From: Sipunculus nudus
Taxonomy: Eukaryota > Annelida > Sipuncula > Golfingiida > Sipunculidae
Assembly (NCBI GenBank): GCA_026874595.1
Contig: CM049307.1
Span: 35,258,862-35,322,861 of the forward strand
Direction: 5' to 3'
Length of the DNA: 64,000 bases
The notes under the pieces are model-generated. The model saw only the letters and a program-made list of their open reading frames with translations. It searched no databases and was not told where the DNA came from. Positions 33,801 to 52,789 of this stretch are shown one piece after another (the first letter of the stretch is position 1; every line of letters begins with the position of its first letter). A program made the translations under genes and the position numbers.

Positions 33801-36800
33801 CTTTCACACATCATGACATATGATTGACATTGCATTAGCATTTTGAAAATGTTTCTAAGTAAAATCATTTGTGTGGATAAATGAGAAATGGTAAATCTTA
33901 CATTTGATATTTAGTTTTTTATCTTTAAGCAACACCTTTTATAGCCATGACAACATGAAATTCAGGCCTTTTAAAATAAACTGATAGGGCATGCAAGTCA
34001 AGATACAATTCATAAAAGAACACCAGTTTCATGGTAGTATTTGACATCAGAGGCTTAAAACGTCTTGTATTATTTACTATATAATGAAAATATTGCACAC
34101 AAAGTTTGATGTGGTTTGCCTGGTGGTGGGAAGCAAAGTTTGAAGCAGCTTTATCTACAGCAGTTTCTACTGTCAAGCTGTCATTATGGAAGGAAAAAAA
34201 AAATTCCCAGTAAAACCAGCCTCATTATTAATAATTACTGCATGAGTACATGTAAGTCAACCGTGTATATAATATTTATTATTTTTCCCAACATAATAAC
34301 ATCACTTTTTGTCTGACTACAGGAAAATGACAGTTTGACAAGCAGATGAAAATTAAAAAGGACTGTTAAAAATGGCATGCAAAACTACGCATACTAGAAT
34401 TGATCAAAACCCTATAGCTTGTAGCCTTTTACTGCCATCTCAACATCTTCAGTTAATTAACTGGGGACCCATGGGTCTCCACGCTCAGCTACAGAATTTG
34501 GCTATGAGGATATGCTTATGAGCTTTTTCAAAATATGGGTTCTGTGATCAGTTTAAAGCCAACATGTCTACCCAAACTTGAATCTACAATTTTTTAAAGA
34601 TGTTTGTCCTGCGACCTTGAACTTTGACCTCATGACCCAAAATTAAAAGGGTTCTTACATTTTTGGTGGATCATATATAAGTCCAGATTTAAACCAATAT
34701 GTTAATCCAAGCTGAAGTTATCATCCAGAAACAAATATTTGCACAGATAACCCCTGTGACCTTGACCTTCTTTCTCTACTGGCAGGTCAGCTATAATATG
34801 TGCTAGATGAAAGGTTTAGTTTGGGTTGGAAACTTTGGCTTGAAATGCATCCACAATCTTTCTGTGACCTTGACCTCATGATCCCACAATCAACAGAGTT
34901 CTTGTGTTAGAGGTGGATCATATACAATTCAAGTTTGATATCCATATGTCAATCCAAACTGGAGTTATCATCAGGAAACAAATTTGACAGACATACAGAT
35001 GGATGGAAATGGCAATTTATTAATATAGGGCATTTGCTTATTCAAGAGATAAACACAGATGAAACCACAGTTGTGAATCTGATAGTACCGTATTTATTCC
35101 AGTTTGGCGATCCCTCTTATTTCTCGACCCCAAAAAATATTTTGAAAGCATAATTTCTAAAATGACTCTAATTTCTCGACTGCCGACGATGTTTTCTGTC
35201 GACTATGTTAAGGTGAAATGCTTCCGTCTCTCAGGGGCACCGCAGTTTGTATCTGACTAGATTCTTATTACACTGGGCATCCATGTCAAACTTGCTTCCA
35301 ATAAAATTTATGAAGATACAAAGATGCGTTTTTCATAATATATAAACATGATAAAGCGTTCATGAACCAAATGGGTGTCCGTGACGAAGCAAACTCGTGT
35401 ACCATTCCTGGTACGCACGTGCCTCGTGTGCAATTCACGTGGGATCTTCAGCAATAATAATTACAAAATCCTGGTTAGTTTTTGGATTGGTGACCGCGCG
35501 TACAAAACGGGGCCCGATCGAGTATCATTATATTTTGGCAGTCTCACAATAAAGGAAAAAATGCATCAAAATAGAAAAAAAACACAGGTGGTGCCGCCAG
35601 TCTTTAGGAACGGAAGAAATCATTCATAATTTATTAACACACTGGATGAAACTCAGCTGAGAAACTGACATACCTGCTGTCATTGGATGGTCTCAAAACA
35701 GAAAAATAGTAAACATTAGTAAAAATACAGGTGGCGCCACCTGTTTTTGGGAACTGACAAAACTATCATGGTCAATATTCATGGCAATCCATGCATTAAT
35801 TATCAAGATACTGGAGGTTTTGTATCAAATTTTTTATTATTCTGGAGGGTATTTACGAGCACCATAGCTTGGAGAATATAGGTCACAGTGACCTAATTTC
35901 AGGATACAAAGGAGATTTTTTATTAACCTACCTTGATATTCACTAATCAGTAACATGTTTCTAGGGAAGCGGTTACAATTTGTGCCCTGCTAACAGACGG
36001 CCAGACGCCGGGACAGATGACGGACAAAGCTCCAGTCCTATACCTTAGCTGACTTTCAGTCTGCTGAGCTAAAAATTGATGTTTGGGTGGCAGGCTGCTG
36101 CCACATTTTTTTACAACCCACTAAATAACTAAGAGTTAAGACTTTGCCAGTCAGTTACGAATATGGGATATCGCTAATGCTGATACTCTTGTGTGTGGAG
36201 GCAGAATATGCCTTCTGGCCTGAAAAATTGCAGGCAAACAACTAGCACCCCTGGTTGACAGCCTGTGCAGCCAATTCATTCAATACAGCTGTGTGTGACT
36301 GAGCATAGCTCTTTTCATTACAAATTTTCCTGAAATTTAATATATGTCTTTATAGTCTGTTGTTGAGTTGAAATTAAAACGGTAGCATCAACGTGAAAAA
36401 AGCTTAGAAATGACATATTGCATTACTAGAACTTTATCTAGTATCAACCGATTGCTTAATAATTCAGGGCAAGGCTACACATGGTCTTTTGTTTGTGGAT
36501 AAATGTCAGATTTTGCAAGTTTCGTGTAATCTTCCTTGCAGCATACCAACAATTAATGCCTCATATTTGTTCAATGATCACATTAAATAAACTGAGCATA
36601 TATAAGCTGATATAGTGGGGGTGGTCAAATAAGACAGTGCTAGTGACTCTCTGGCTGAATCACACTTGCCTGCATAAATGGGCTTCCGGCTGTGCCAGCC
36701 AGTTGTTTTTTTACACAATTTGCATTGGCCATATCCTGTATTAATAAATACACATTGCTGGTACTACTACAAATAATAGCAATATGGCTTATATGTCATC

Positions 36801-37786
36801 TGCATCTCACTTTTTACATAGTTGTTAGTTTTGAATTCAAGAGCTCAATTATTATATATTACAGTAGAGCATCATTTATCTGAAGACCATTTATCTGAAA
36901 AATTGTTTGTCTGAAATTGAAACCTGACAACCCAACATTTGATTGTTAATCCAGAATCTAACAAAGGTAGAAAATTCAGAAAAGTTGTTATTTAAAAGAT
37001 CATCTTATTCCAAGCATATGTACAGAGAATAGCAGGGATAGTAATGATGATCAATTTTCCAGGCCTCATAAGCAATTATTTCATTGTATTTCACATGATA
37101 CATTGGTTAAATTGATGAAAATGTAACAAAAATGTCATTTCAAATTTTTTTTATGAACTAGCTTCATAAATATGTGTCTGTCAGTAACGTCCAGTACCTG
37201 GCAGTCATGGTGAATCCTGCAAAATCGTTAGCCGGACAATCATTTATCTGAACAAAAACCCTGTGTCCTGAGCTTTTCAGATAAATGACCCTGTACTGTA
37301 TTATGCCATTGATTTTGTTTGACTATTTCAATACAATTTCTTCTTGTATTTACTGTAGGAATGATGTCAGCTTGTACACAAACATCAGCAACATCAGATG
37401 GTATTTTGACAGTGAACCTCATGAAGTCAAAGGCTGTATCCTTGTGTTCAACTGACATTTTGTAACAATCACATGTTAATAAATGATAAATTAAAAATCC
37501 TTAATTTACAATGACAATTTGAAAGGTGGAGGTTTAAATCATAAAATAGACACTCTTGACACTCTGCAGTTGTATTTTATTATGCTGAGTCACTTTTTCC
37601 ACAAATTAATTCGTAAAATGTAGACCATTGGTTACTTTGCTCTGTATGTTTTAATTATTATTCATTGTATTCTCTGAAGTTTAATGGTAAGTTTATAGTG
37701 CAGGCATTAACACATGCAGTCTGTATATCTGCAGCTATTTTATACTATTTAAACAAAAAATATATAGAATATTTTGCTTTAAACAG

Positions 37787-37879
<93 letters not shown>

Positions 37880-38108
37880 ACTATTCTACTAAGAAAAAAA
37901 TAAAAAGAAGGGGAAGAGGTATTGGTGAAAAGTAGGAAAGCCGGTGTGACAATATAAATGTTCATCTGGGTCTCATATATTCCTTAACTGTATTTCAGTT
38001 GTGGCCAACAAGAAAGACGTACAACCCTTCTGTTTGAGCAGACATCAGAACTCGCAGTTTTTCATTGTTAATTACTTATGGGACTTGATGAAAGAAGATG
38101 CAGCATGA
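30827..38108 (+). CDS. SPC24: Kinetochore protein Spc24
   Basis: Subunit of the NDC80 complex. It pairs with Spc25 at the inner, centromere-facing end and helps link microtubules to chromosomes. Four exons join in phase: 30827-30989, 32501-32744, 37359-37435 and 37999-38108, encoding 197 residues, the length of the human protein. Residues about 60-135 are highly charged and heptad-like (KMQETKQRQRNMLTELDSLR), as expected of the coiled coil. The C-terminal globular part is diagnostic: LYTNISNIRWYFDSEPHEVKG (residues 141-161) matches the vertebrate LYHQVSKIEWDY region, and FFIVNYLWDLM near the end matches the final helix. An in-frame TGA lies nine codons before the ATG. A splice acceptor sits four bases before the ATG, so an untranslated exon lies upstream. 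AATAAA follows at 38425. Confidence 0.9.
34440..34995. repeat. Diverged tandem repeat of about 249 bp with TGACCTTGACC motifs
   Basis: Two units start near 34616 and 34865 with TTTGACCTCATGA and TTGACCTCATGA. Both go on to GGTGGATCATATA and CCAAGCTGAAGTTATCATC-like sequence. TGACCTTGACC-type motifs recur at about 34610, 34752 and 34862. The stretch ends in GACAGACATACAGATGG. It looks like a dispersed invertebrate repeat; its class is not determined. Confidence 0.6.
35440..36076. mobile_element. Degenerate dispersed element with AGGTGGCGCCACCT palindromes
   Basis: Palindromes at 35586 (variant) and 35729 (perfect) are 143 bp apart, like those in the Helentron-like elements at 9414 and 12857. 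The 3' part has ACAGACGGCCAGACGCCGGG and ends in GACTTTCAGTCTGCTGAGC, then TAAAAA, a common terminus of dispersed repeats in molluscs. The left boundary is uncertain. Confidence 0.45.
35880..35894. promoter_or_regulatory. Perfect AGGTCA inverted repeat with 3 bp spacer
   Basis: AGGTCACAGTGACCT is identical to the consensus estrogen response element (IR3). It lies inside a degenerate repeat in SPC24 intron 2. Binding is untested and chance is possible. Confidence 0.4.
36862..37298. mobile_element. pogo/Tigger-like MITE
   Basis: CAGTAGAGCATCATTTATCTGA at the left end is mirrored by CAGTACAGGGTCATTTATCTGA at the right, flanked by TA on both sides (36860-36861, 37299-37300). Each end repeats the ATTTATCTGA motif. 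A TA target and CAGT ends with subterminal repeats fit the pogo branch of Tc1/mariner. It ends 60 bp before SPC24 exon 3. Confidence 0.82.
37789..37877. repeat. (TA)n microsatellite, 89 bp
   Basis: Uninterrupted TA in SPC24 intron 3, about 120 bp before exon 4. It is the longest perfect TA run in the window. Confidence 0.97.
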
Positions 38109-41100
38109 ATGACTGTGATATTAGACATACTGTGTGATTGATGATGATACAAAGACTTTGTTTTGATACTGGATCACACCTTACAGTCTGGGTGTGGACA
38201 GTTCTGACTCTGACTGATATTTAATAGCACTCATGACTGAATGTTCACAACGGCAGATAAATTATAAAACACAATTCATGTTCTGATTTTCAGACAGTGA
38301 GGTTCAGTTTCATACACTTCATGTTTAATATTACACCTACATACACATTCACCATTAATTTAAATTTGATTTGTACAGAGACCAAACTAGATGCTCATTG
38401 GGAAACTTAAAGTGATAAACATGGAATAAAAGTGCATGCTTTGGATCAAGTGCAGTGGAGCTGTCATCCCTAGTAGACGATATGGCAAAGCCTGAGAAGC
38501 TTCCTTCCACAATTGTCAAGCTTATGAACTGAAATTTCTTATTTCACCAGTGTTTTCACAATAAAATGTCTCCACACATTATTTCCTTGTCAAACAGATA
38601 CTGTAATTTGGCATATTGTAACATCATGGAACTTCTAGTATAAATATGAATGACAATCTGAAATCACTGGTTATATGGTAAGATTTGTGACACACTTTGT
38701 TGCTACCAAATCTTTTGAATATTGAACAAATGATATTACAGATGTGTAAAACTAATTTTGCACAATGAGAGGCAATTCTTGAGACTGACATCATCAAGTC
38801 CACAGGTCAGAGTGAATCATTATGGTGTCTTCTTCAAGAGGTGCACAGTTCACTAGGATGGTATCTCCATCTAGAGGTGAACAGGTACAGTCCATCACTA
38901 TGGTGTCTCCATCTACAGGGACACAGTCACAATCCATCACCTGGTGTCTCCATCTACAGGTGCACAATCACAATCCATCACCTGGTGTCTCCATCTAGAG
39001 GTGCACAGTCACAGTCCGTCACTGTGGTGTCTCCATCTAGAGGTGCACAATAACAGTCCATCACTATGGTGTCTTCATCTACAGGTGCACAGTCACTGGT
39101 GTCTCCATCTACAGGTGCACAGTCACAGTGCATCACTATGGTGTCTCCATCTGAAAGTACACAGTCATTACCATGGTGTCTCTACCCAGAGGTGCACAGG
39201 CACAGTCAGTCACCATAGTGTCTCCCTATGGAGGTGCACAGGCCACTTTCCATCACCATAGAGTCTCCATATAGAGGTGGATTGTCACTGTCTTTCACCG
39301 TGGTGTCTCCATCCAGAGAGCACTGTCCATCAAAATTGTTTCACCAAAGAGGTGCCCAGGTAAACTGGTTTAATTCACTGGTTCATGATTATCCTGGGTA
39401 TAATATAGATGGACTGTGTTCTAGATGTTTCTTGTTGTGCAAGTATATAACATGCAAGATGAATATAAGGGCAAGCAAGTGTACATTCATTTTATTTGTA
39501 ACAGTATGAATCAGTTGGAACGTAGTTTTTTTTCCTGAGCATGCATATTTATATTAAGCTTGTTATAATAAACTCATATGAAGAATTTCAGTTATTTTTC
39601 TTTTGTTTTAGTGCTACAAAGAAATTACTCGAGACTGGTATGAAAACACAATTACAGTGGTCCACCGGTTAAGACTTGTACTAAAAAAGGAAGTAGTCTC
39701 AGATAGACCAGACATCACACTTCTGAAAAATTAGGGTTGTTATCAGGGTCAATGATCTGGGTCAAGATATTCTGGTATGCAGATTGCACTTGATGTCCTT
39801 TTGAGGTAATTGAGTGGTCAATAAACTCTGATTTGGCTTTTCCACTACTGAGACATACTAGTATTAAACATACATGCCATAGTACAGATATTTGATAATG
39901 GTCCTTTGGGCCTTGCCATTGAAACTTATTTTATTAGCAGGACAGAACATCCTGGTTCAATTCACAATGAACCAGTCCTTCATTATCATCCTTGGACATA
40001 ATATTTCAGGGTTTCCACAGTCCCGAAACTAAGCAAATAGAACATATACTTTTCACTGTGCGGGTTATTAAAACTCCCTCAAAAGAGAACTGAGTAATAT
40101 CCTGAATAGGCATGTGCAGAACAAGTCCATTGAAATCATTCTGTTCAACAGAGAATTTCAAGTTTCCACACCTACTCCCTTTTGGATCTTTGTCCCCAGA
40201 AAAACACTTTTTCTCCCCTGGCAGAAACCCTGTTTTTTAATTAGATATGTGACACCCTAGATTTAAACTGTCTATGTGACATACAATTGCCAGCTTTACA
40301 TAATAATTTGGTTCAAGCCTTGACTGCAATGCAGTCAGGGAAGCAATATATGTAAGCCATGTACGTAATCAGATAAACATAACACTGACAATATACTACA
40401 TATTAATATTCTTGTACATAATAATTAATTGTTCAATCCCAATGTGCCCACTTGTTTAAATACTCTTAAAATTAATGCAGGAAATGCTACCAGTAGTATA
40501 TAAAACCCAAATGAGAGAAAATGTGTCATGTTGATCCATTCACTTGTTGCATCGCAGATCAGCTCTCTGTGCCAGAACAAAGGTGGCCTGAAATACTAGT
40601 TAATGATGTTAATATTAAATAAAAAAGTCTTGAATGACCAGCATTCACATAACTTAACCTCTAAAATCGCCATAAAATATAAATTTTTCTATGGTATGGA
40701 ACCAATAATGTTTCAGTAAGCAGGTATTTTTATTTCTTTTTAATTTACTTGGTGAGACAAAATATAAGAAATTCATCCAACAAAAAACCTTCAGTCCCTG
40801 AGACAATTGTCCAAACAACCTTGCAGTTTAAACTGCCAGGAGAAACATGTATATGGACTGCAATATCCACACCAAAACTGTCAAAGACGGTCAACAGACA
40901 AAATATCAAAAGAGTTACACAGCGGACAAAATGCATATACCGCAGTGAGGTACAGTAAAATGGTCTATTCAGCATCATGGATTAAATAAATCATTCTATA
41001 AATAAATCATACATTAATGCAGTATACTGATTAAACTAGATTTCATATAAGCTGAGAGGTGGCAAAATAATTTGTATGTGGTCCAAAGAGTTTCCTGGTA

Positions 41101-41841
41101 AAGATCTCTACAGTAATTAAGACATATTTTAGGCATGTATTTTAATTACATGTATATGATACACAAATGTATGATTCTTTATTAATTTGAATTACATTTA
41201 TCATGATATGTACTACTACTAATCACTTTACTGTATACCATCTATAAAAACAATTTTTTTCTACAATGAAAACATAATACCGGTAACACATTTTCACTCA
41301 GTAATCCACTGGCAGAGAGTCGCCTGGTATTTAATTTGTGCTAATTATAAGCTAACTAACATCTAGTCCTAAATTCCAGTTCCATCTCTCAGCTGGACAG
41401 ATCCATCAGCATACAAGTATAGAAGGTGAGATAGAGTATATCACTATTCAGGTTATTTCATGTTATATTTGACATGAAAGTTTTAAAAAAAGTACAAATG
41501 TTTGGCGCAAGTCCACTTTTGATATAGGATTGCAGAAACTGTGAGGCTAAATATGGCAGGTCTATATAAAGTGAACATTCATAAATAACTGTGGTTGTAT
41601 AAAACATGAAGCCCAGTGTGACTACTGATAAATGATGGCCAGTGATTTCTAATGAAAATTAAGCGGGGCCCCAAATTATTTATAAAAACAGAGCACATTT
41701 TTCAGAGTGAGCAGGTACATTGTTTAAAATATCATTCATATGCCTACAGTTACGAGTTTCAGCTCAGGAAAAGTTTGCATCAGGATTGGTTACTCCACAT
41801 ATGTCAAACTAATTAAATCACAATTCTTGGCAGTTGTCTGT
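38109..41841. other. Convergent intergenic region between SPC24 and ADPRH
   Basis: SPC24 3' UTR with AATAAA at 38425, then a minisatellite at 38840-39345. From 39345 to 41841 I see no gene or element; the frames at 40745-40989 overlap on opposite strands and look random. Confidence 0.5.
38840..39345. repeat. Minisatellite, unit 39-42 bp, about 12 copies
   Basis: Units of the form CTCCATCTACAGGTGCACAG, then TCACAGTCCATCACTATGGTGT, with small indels. Many units are 42 bp, so chance frames run through it as 14-residue repeats. The lack of a start, splice context or conservation argues against coding. Confidence 0.9.
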
Positions 41842-41847
41842 TTTATT
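41842..41847 (-). terminator. Poly(A) signal of ADPRH
   Basis: AATAAA on the minus strand, about 65 bases after the ADPRH stop codon. Confidence 0.6.
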
Positions 41848-41909
41848 AATAATTATAATATCACATTCCCTAAAAGAACTACTAGTATAAAATATTATTC
41901 CTTTTTCTT

Positions 41910-50420
<8,511 letters not shown>

Positions 50421-50678
50421 CTGAAAAAAAACATTACTCACAATACAGACGATTGATATTGGTTATTTGATACATTTAGTTAATGGCATGCAGGTATTTA
50501 TAATTATCTCAATCTATCAATAGTTGGAGATATTTGGTTGTAGGTTTTGTATATACTAGTATATATTTGTGTTTGCTGCCATTAATGATGATAATGTACA
50601 CATACATATATATATATATATATGTAACCGGACACACAAAAGCATTCCTACTGGCCTTGCTAGTGAAGCTTGCTTTAT

Positions 50679-50732
50679 TAGTGAAGCGGTAGAACGTCTG
50701 ACTTGTGTGTCACAGGTTATGGGTTCACACCC
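50679..50732 (+). promoter_or_regulatory. Pol III A and B boxes in the TRIM 5' LTR
   Basis: A box TAGTGAAGCGG (50679-50689) fits the consensus fully. B box GGTTCACACCC (50722-50732) differs at one core base; the 3' LTR copy reads GGTTCAAACC, a full match. The spacing of 43 bp is that of a tRNA gene. No clean acceptor stem forms, so it is tRNA-like and not a tRNA gene. Confidence 0.65.
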
Positions 50733-50934
50733 ACATTCGGGCCTGGCTTCTATTTTCACCCGTTACAAATGGTGGCAGCAGTGGGATCCGGGGAGTTGGT
50801 GTCGAGGCATGATGCCCCACCCAGTTCACGTGTGTGACCCCAAGGTAGATTCCCACGTTCTGGGGACAAAACGTTCTGGGAGAGGGGGTGAATGTAACCA
50901 GACACACAAAAGCGTTCCTACTGGCCTTGCTAGT

Positions 50935-51186
50935 TGTAAGGGCTAGAAACCCATGACCGTCCTGTGCTGCCCCCTATGGTACGCTATAAGAACTAACCGC
51001 TGTATTTAAATATGAGGATTAATTTTTCTGATACACCACAGCGTTCATCCGGGTACTTTGCGAGTGTTCTTGAGGTTGTTTCGATGGTCTTCGCACTGTG
51101 TTTACCTCTTAAACTCGTTTTGAGCGTAAATAAAGACTTTATCACCAGAACTTAGTGTATTCGATTCTGGACATACGAAACCCACA
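50935..51186 (+). repeat. BEL element 5' LTR
   Basis: 252 bp, TGTAAG to CCCACA. It contains TATTTAAATA as a possible TATA region and AATAAA near the 3' end. Confidence 0.92.
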
Positions 51187-51211
51187 TAGTAAACACAGTA
51201 GACCACTTGTC

Positions 51212-52789
51212 ATGTCGGATACAGAGCAAGACGTCCGGCCGGAGGACAGTGCCTCGCAAGTATTGGTATCACCGTCACATGTAAGTACGTTGTCAAATGT
51301 AAGTCAAACTTCGCTTACGTCTGTAGACCTACGTATGAAAGAAGAAGCCAAAATGGCGGCCCTCCAGGCTCGAGTCCGAGTCTTAAAAGAAAAACAGGCG
51401 TTAGAAAGGCGTGTTAATGAGTTAAAACAACAGACTGAATTATTAAATATAGAGGCCGAACTACAAGCCTCGTCGGCCGAGGCCAAAGTATACAGAGACT
51501 ATGAAACTATGCCTATCCCTGTGGACATTGATAATACAGGCCTAGCACCTCATGTTAATATTGAAAATGATAAGTTTGTACAGGCTTCTACTCCTGATGC
51601 TACCTTGCCATATGGAGAAATCAGTAAAGAGGCTGCCCCTACTCCTAATGTTAGTGTAGACTTTAAAGTGCATAAAACAAGATTAAATCCGAATGCTGAG
51701 ACATATACCAGTAGGCCTAAGCCAGAATGTAAGCTGTCAACAGAGGACATAGAATCTAAGCCAGCCCTACAGCCAGTACAGGTACAGGGTGCTACTGCGA
51801 TAAATAGTGATAATCACTTGAGTGAGTTATTACAAAGACAGAACAAAATCTCAGAAATGTTAGTTGAACAGCAAATAAAATCATCACTCCCTAAATGTGA
51901 AATACAGACATTTGATGGCAAGCTGCAGAACTATAGACAGTTTATATCTGCTTTTGAACATAACATAGGCTCAGTTGCAACAAATAATAGCGACAAACTT
52001 CAGCTGTTATGGCAGTATACTACTGGTAGAGCTAAACAGATAGTGAAAGGATGCATGGGTAGACACCCAGAGATAGGGTACGCAGAGGCCAGAAAAGAAT
52101 TGGAAGAAGAATTTGGTGATGATTATCAAATAGCTCCAGCTTATAAGGAAGAAATTGATCAAATTGAGCCAATCAGAAAAGAGGATAAACAGAAGCTGAA
52201 AAATCTGTTGACATTTGTAATCATATACCATAATGCTATGGCACAGAATGAATTCATGGGAACAAGTGATCAAACCAGGGTAATACAGACACTTGTTGGA
52301 AAATTGCCTTTCAAACTAAGTGAAAGGTGGCGCACCTATGCTTATAAGATCAAAGAATATCAGAAAAGAATCGCTGTTTTCGCTGATTTTGTGAGCTTCT
52401 TGAAGGAGCAGATCCGGATAATAACAGATTCTGTTTATGGTAACATATCAGATGTTCCTAAGCAAACATCCAGTCTTAAAGATACACGATCAGTGAAACC
52501 AAAATATGAAAGAAAGCCTAAAGGAGCCAGTTTTGTCACAAATGTACAGGCTACAAATAAATCTGTTTCACCTCACACAGGACTGTCTGTAAAGTGTGCT
52601 CTGGAAAAACCATGTATATATTGTGGAGATAACCATGCTATGGAATCTTGTGAAAAACTGAGATGTAAGTCACATGCAGATAAGCTACAGTTCCTGAAAT
52701 CAAAGGGATTGTGTTTCCGTTGTTTAAATAGATTACACATGAGTAAAGACTGTATAAATCCGAGACTAGTGTTCATTGTGCAATTATAA
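51212..52789 (+). pseudogene. gag: BEL gag-like region
   Basis: Frame of about 525 codons from the ATG MSDTEQDVRPED. It has a coiled coil (residues about 45-90), then a DUF1759-type capsid-like domain with IQTFDGKLQNYRQFISAFEH. Near the end lie cysteine/histidine motifs, CIYCGDNHAMESC and CFRCLNRLHMSKDC, zinc knuckles for nucleic acid binding. The frame ends early at 52787, and the protease resumes in the +1 frame from about 52776. The shift could be a mutation or a frameshift used in expression. Confidence 0.85.

Larger units (their letters stand above)
30990..37998. other. SPC24 introns
   Basis: Intron 1 (30990-32500) has a diverged tandem pair of about 128 bp near 31200 and 31328. Intron 2 (32745-37358) holds repeats at 34600-35000 and 35440-36076 and a pogo-like MITE. 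Intron 3 (37436-37998) holds a long TA tract. The 98-codon frame at 31881-32177 shows no conservation signal. Confidence 0.5.

Noticed and set aside
38841..39509. Repetitive frames with HLEVHSHSPSLW
   Set aside because: They come from a 42 bp minisatellite in three frames; no start context or splice support.
50641..50740. A true tRNA gene
   Set aside because: A and B boxes are present but no acceptor stem pairs, and the segment lies within an LTR with defined ends.
50569..50946. 125-codon frame over the TRIM
   Set aside because: It runs across LTR, primer-binding site and internal domain; miniature elements do not code, and the frame has no domain.
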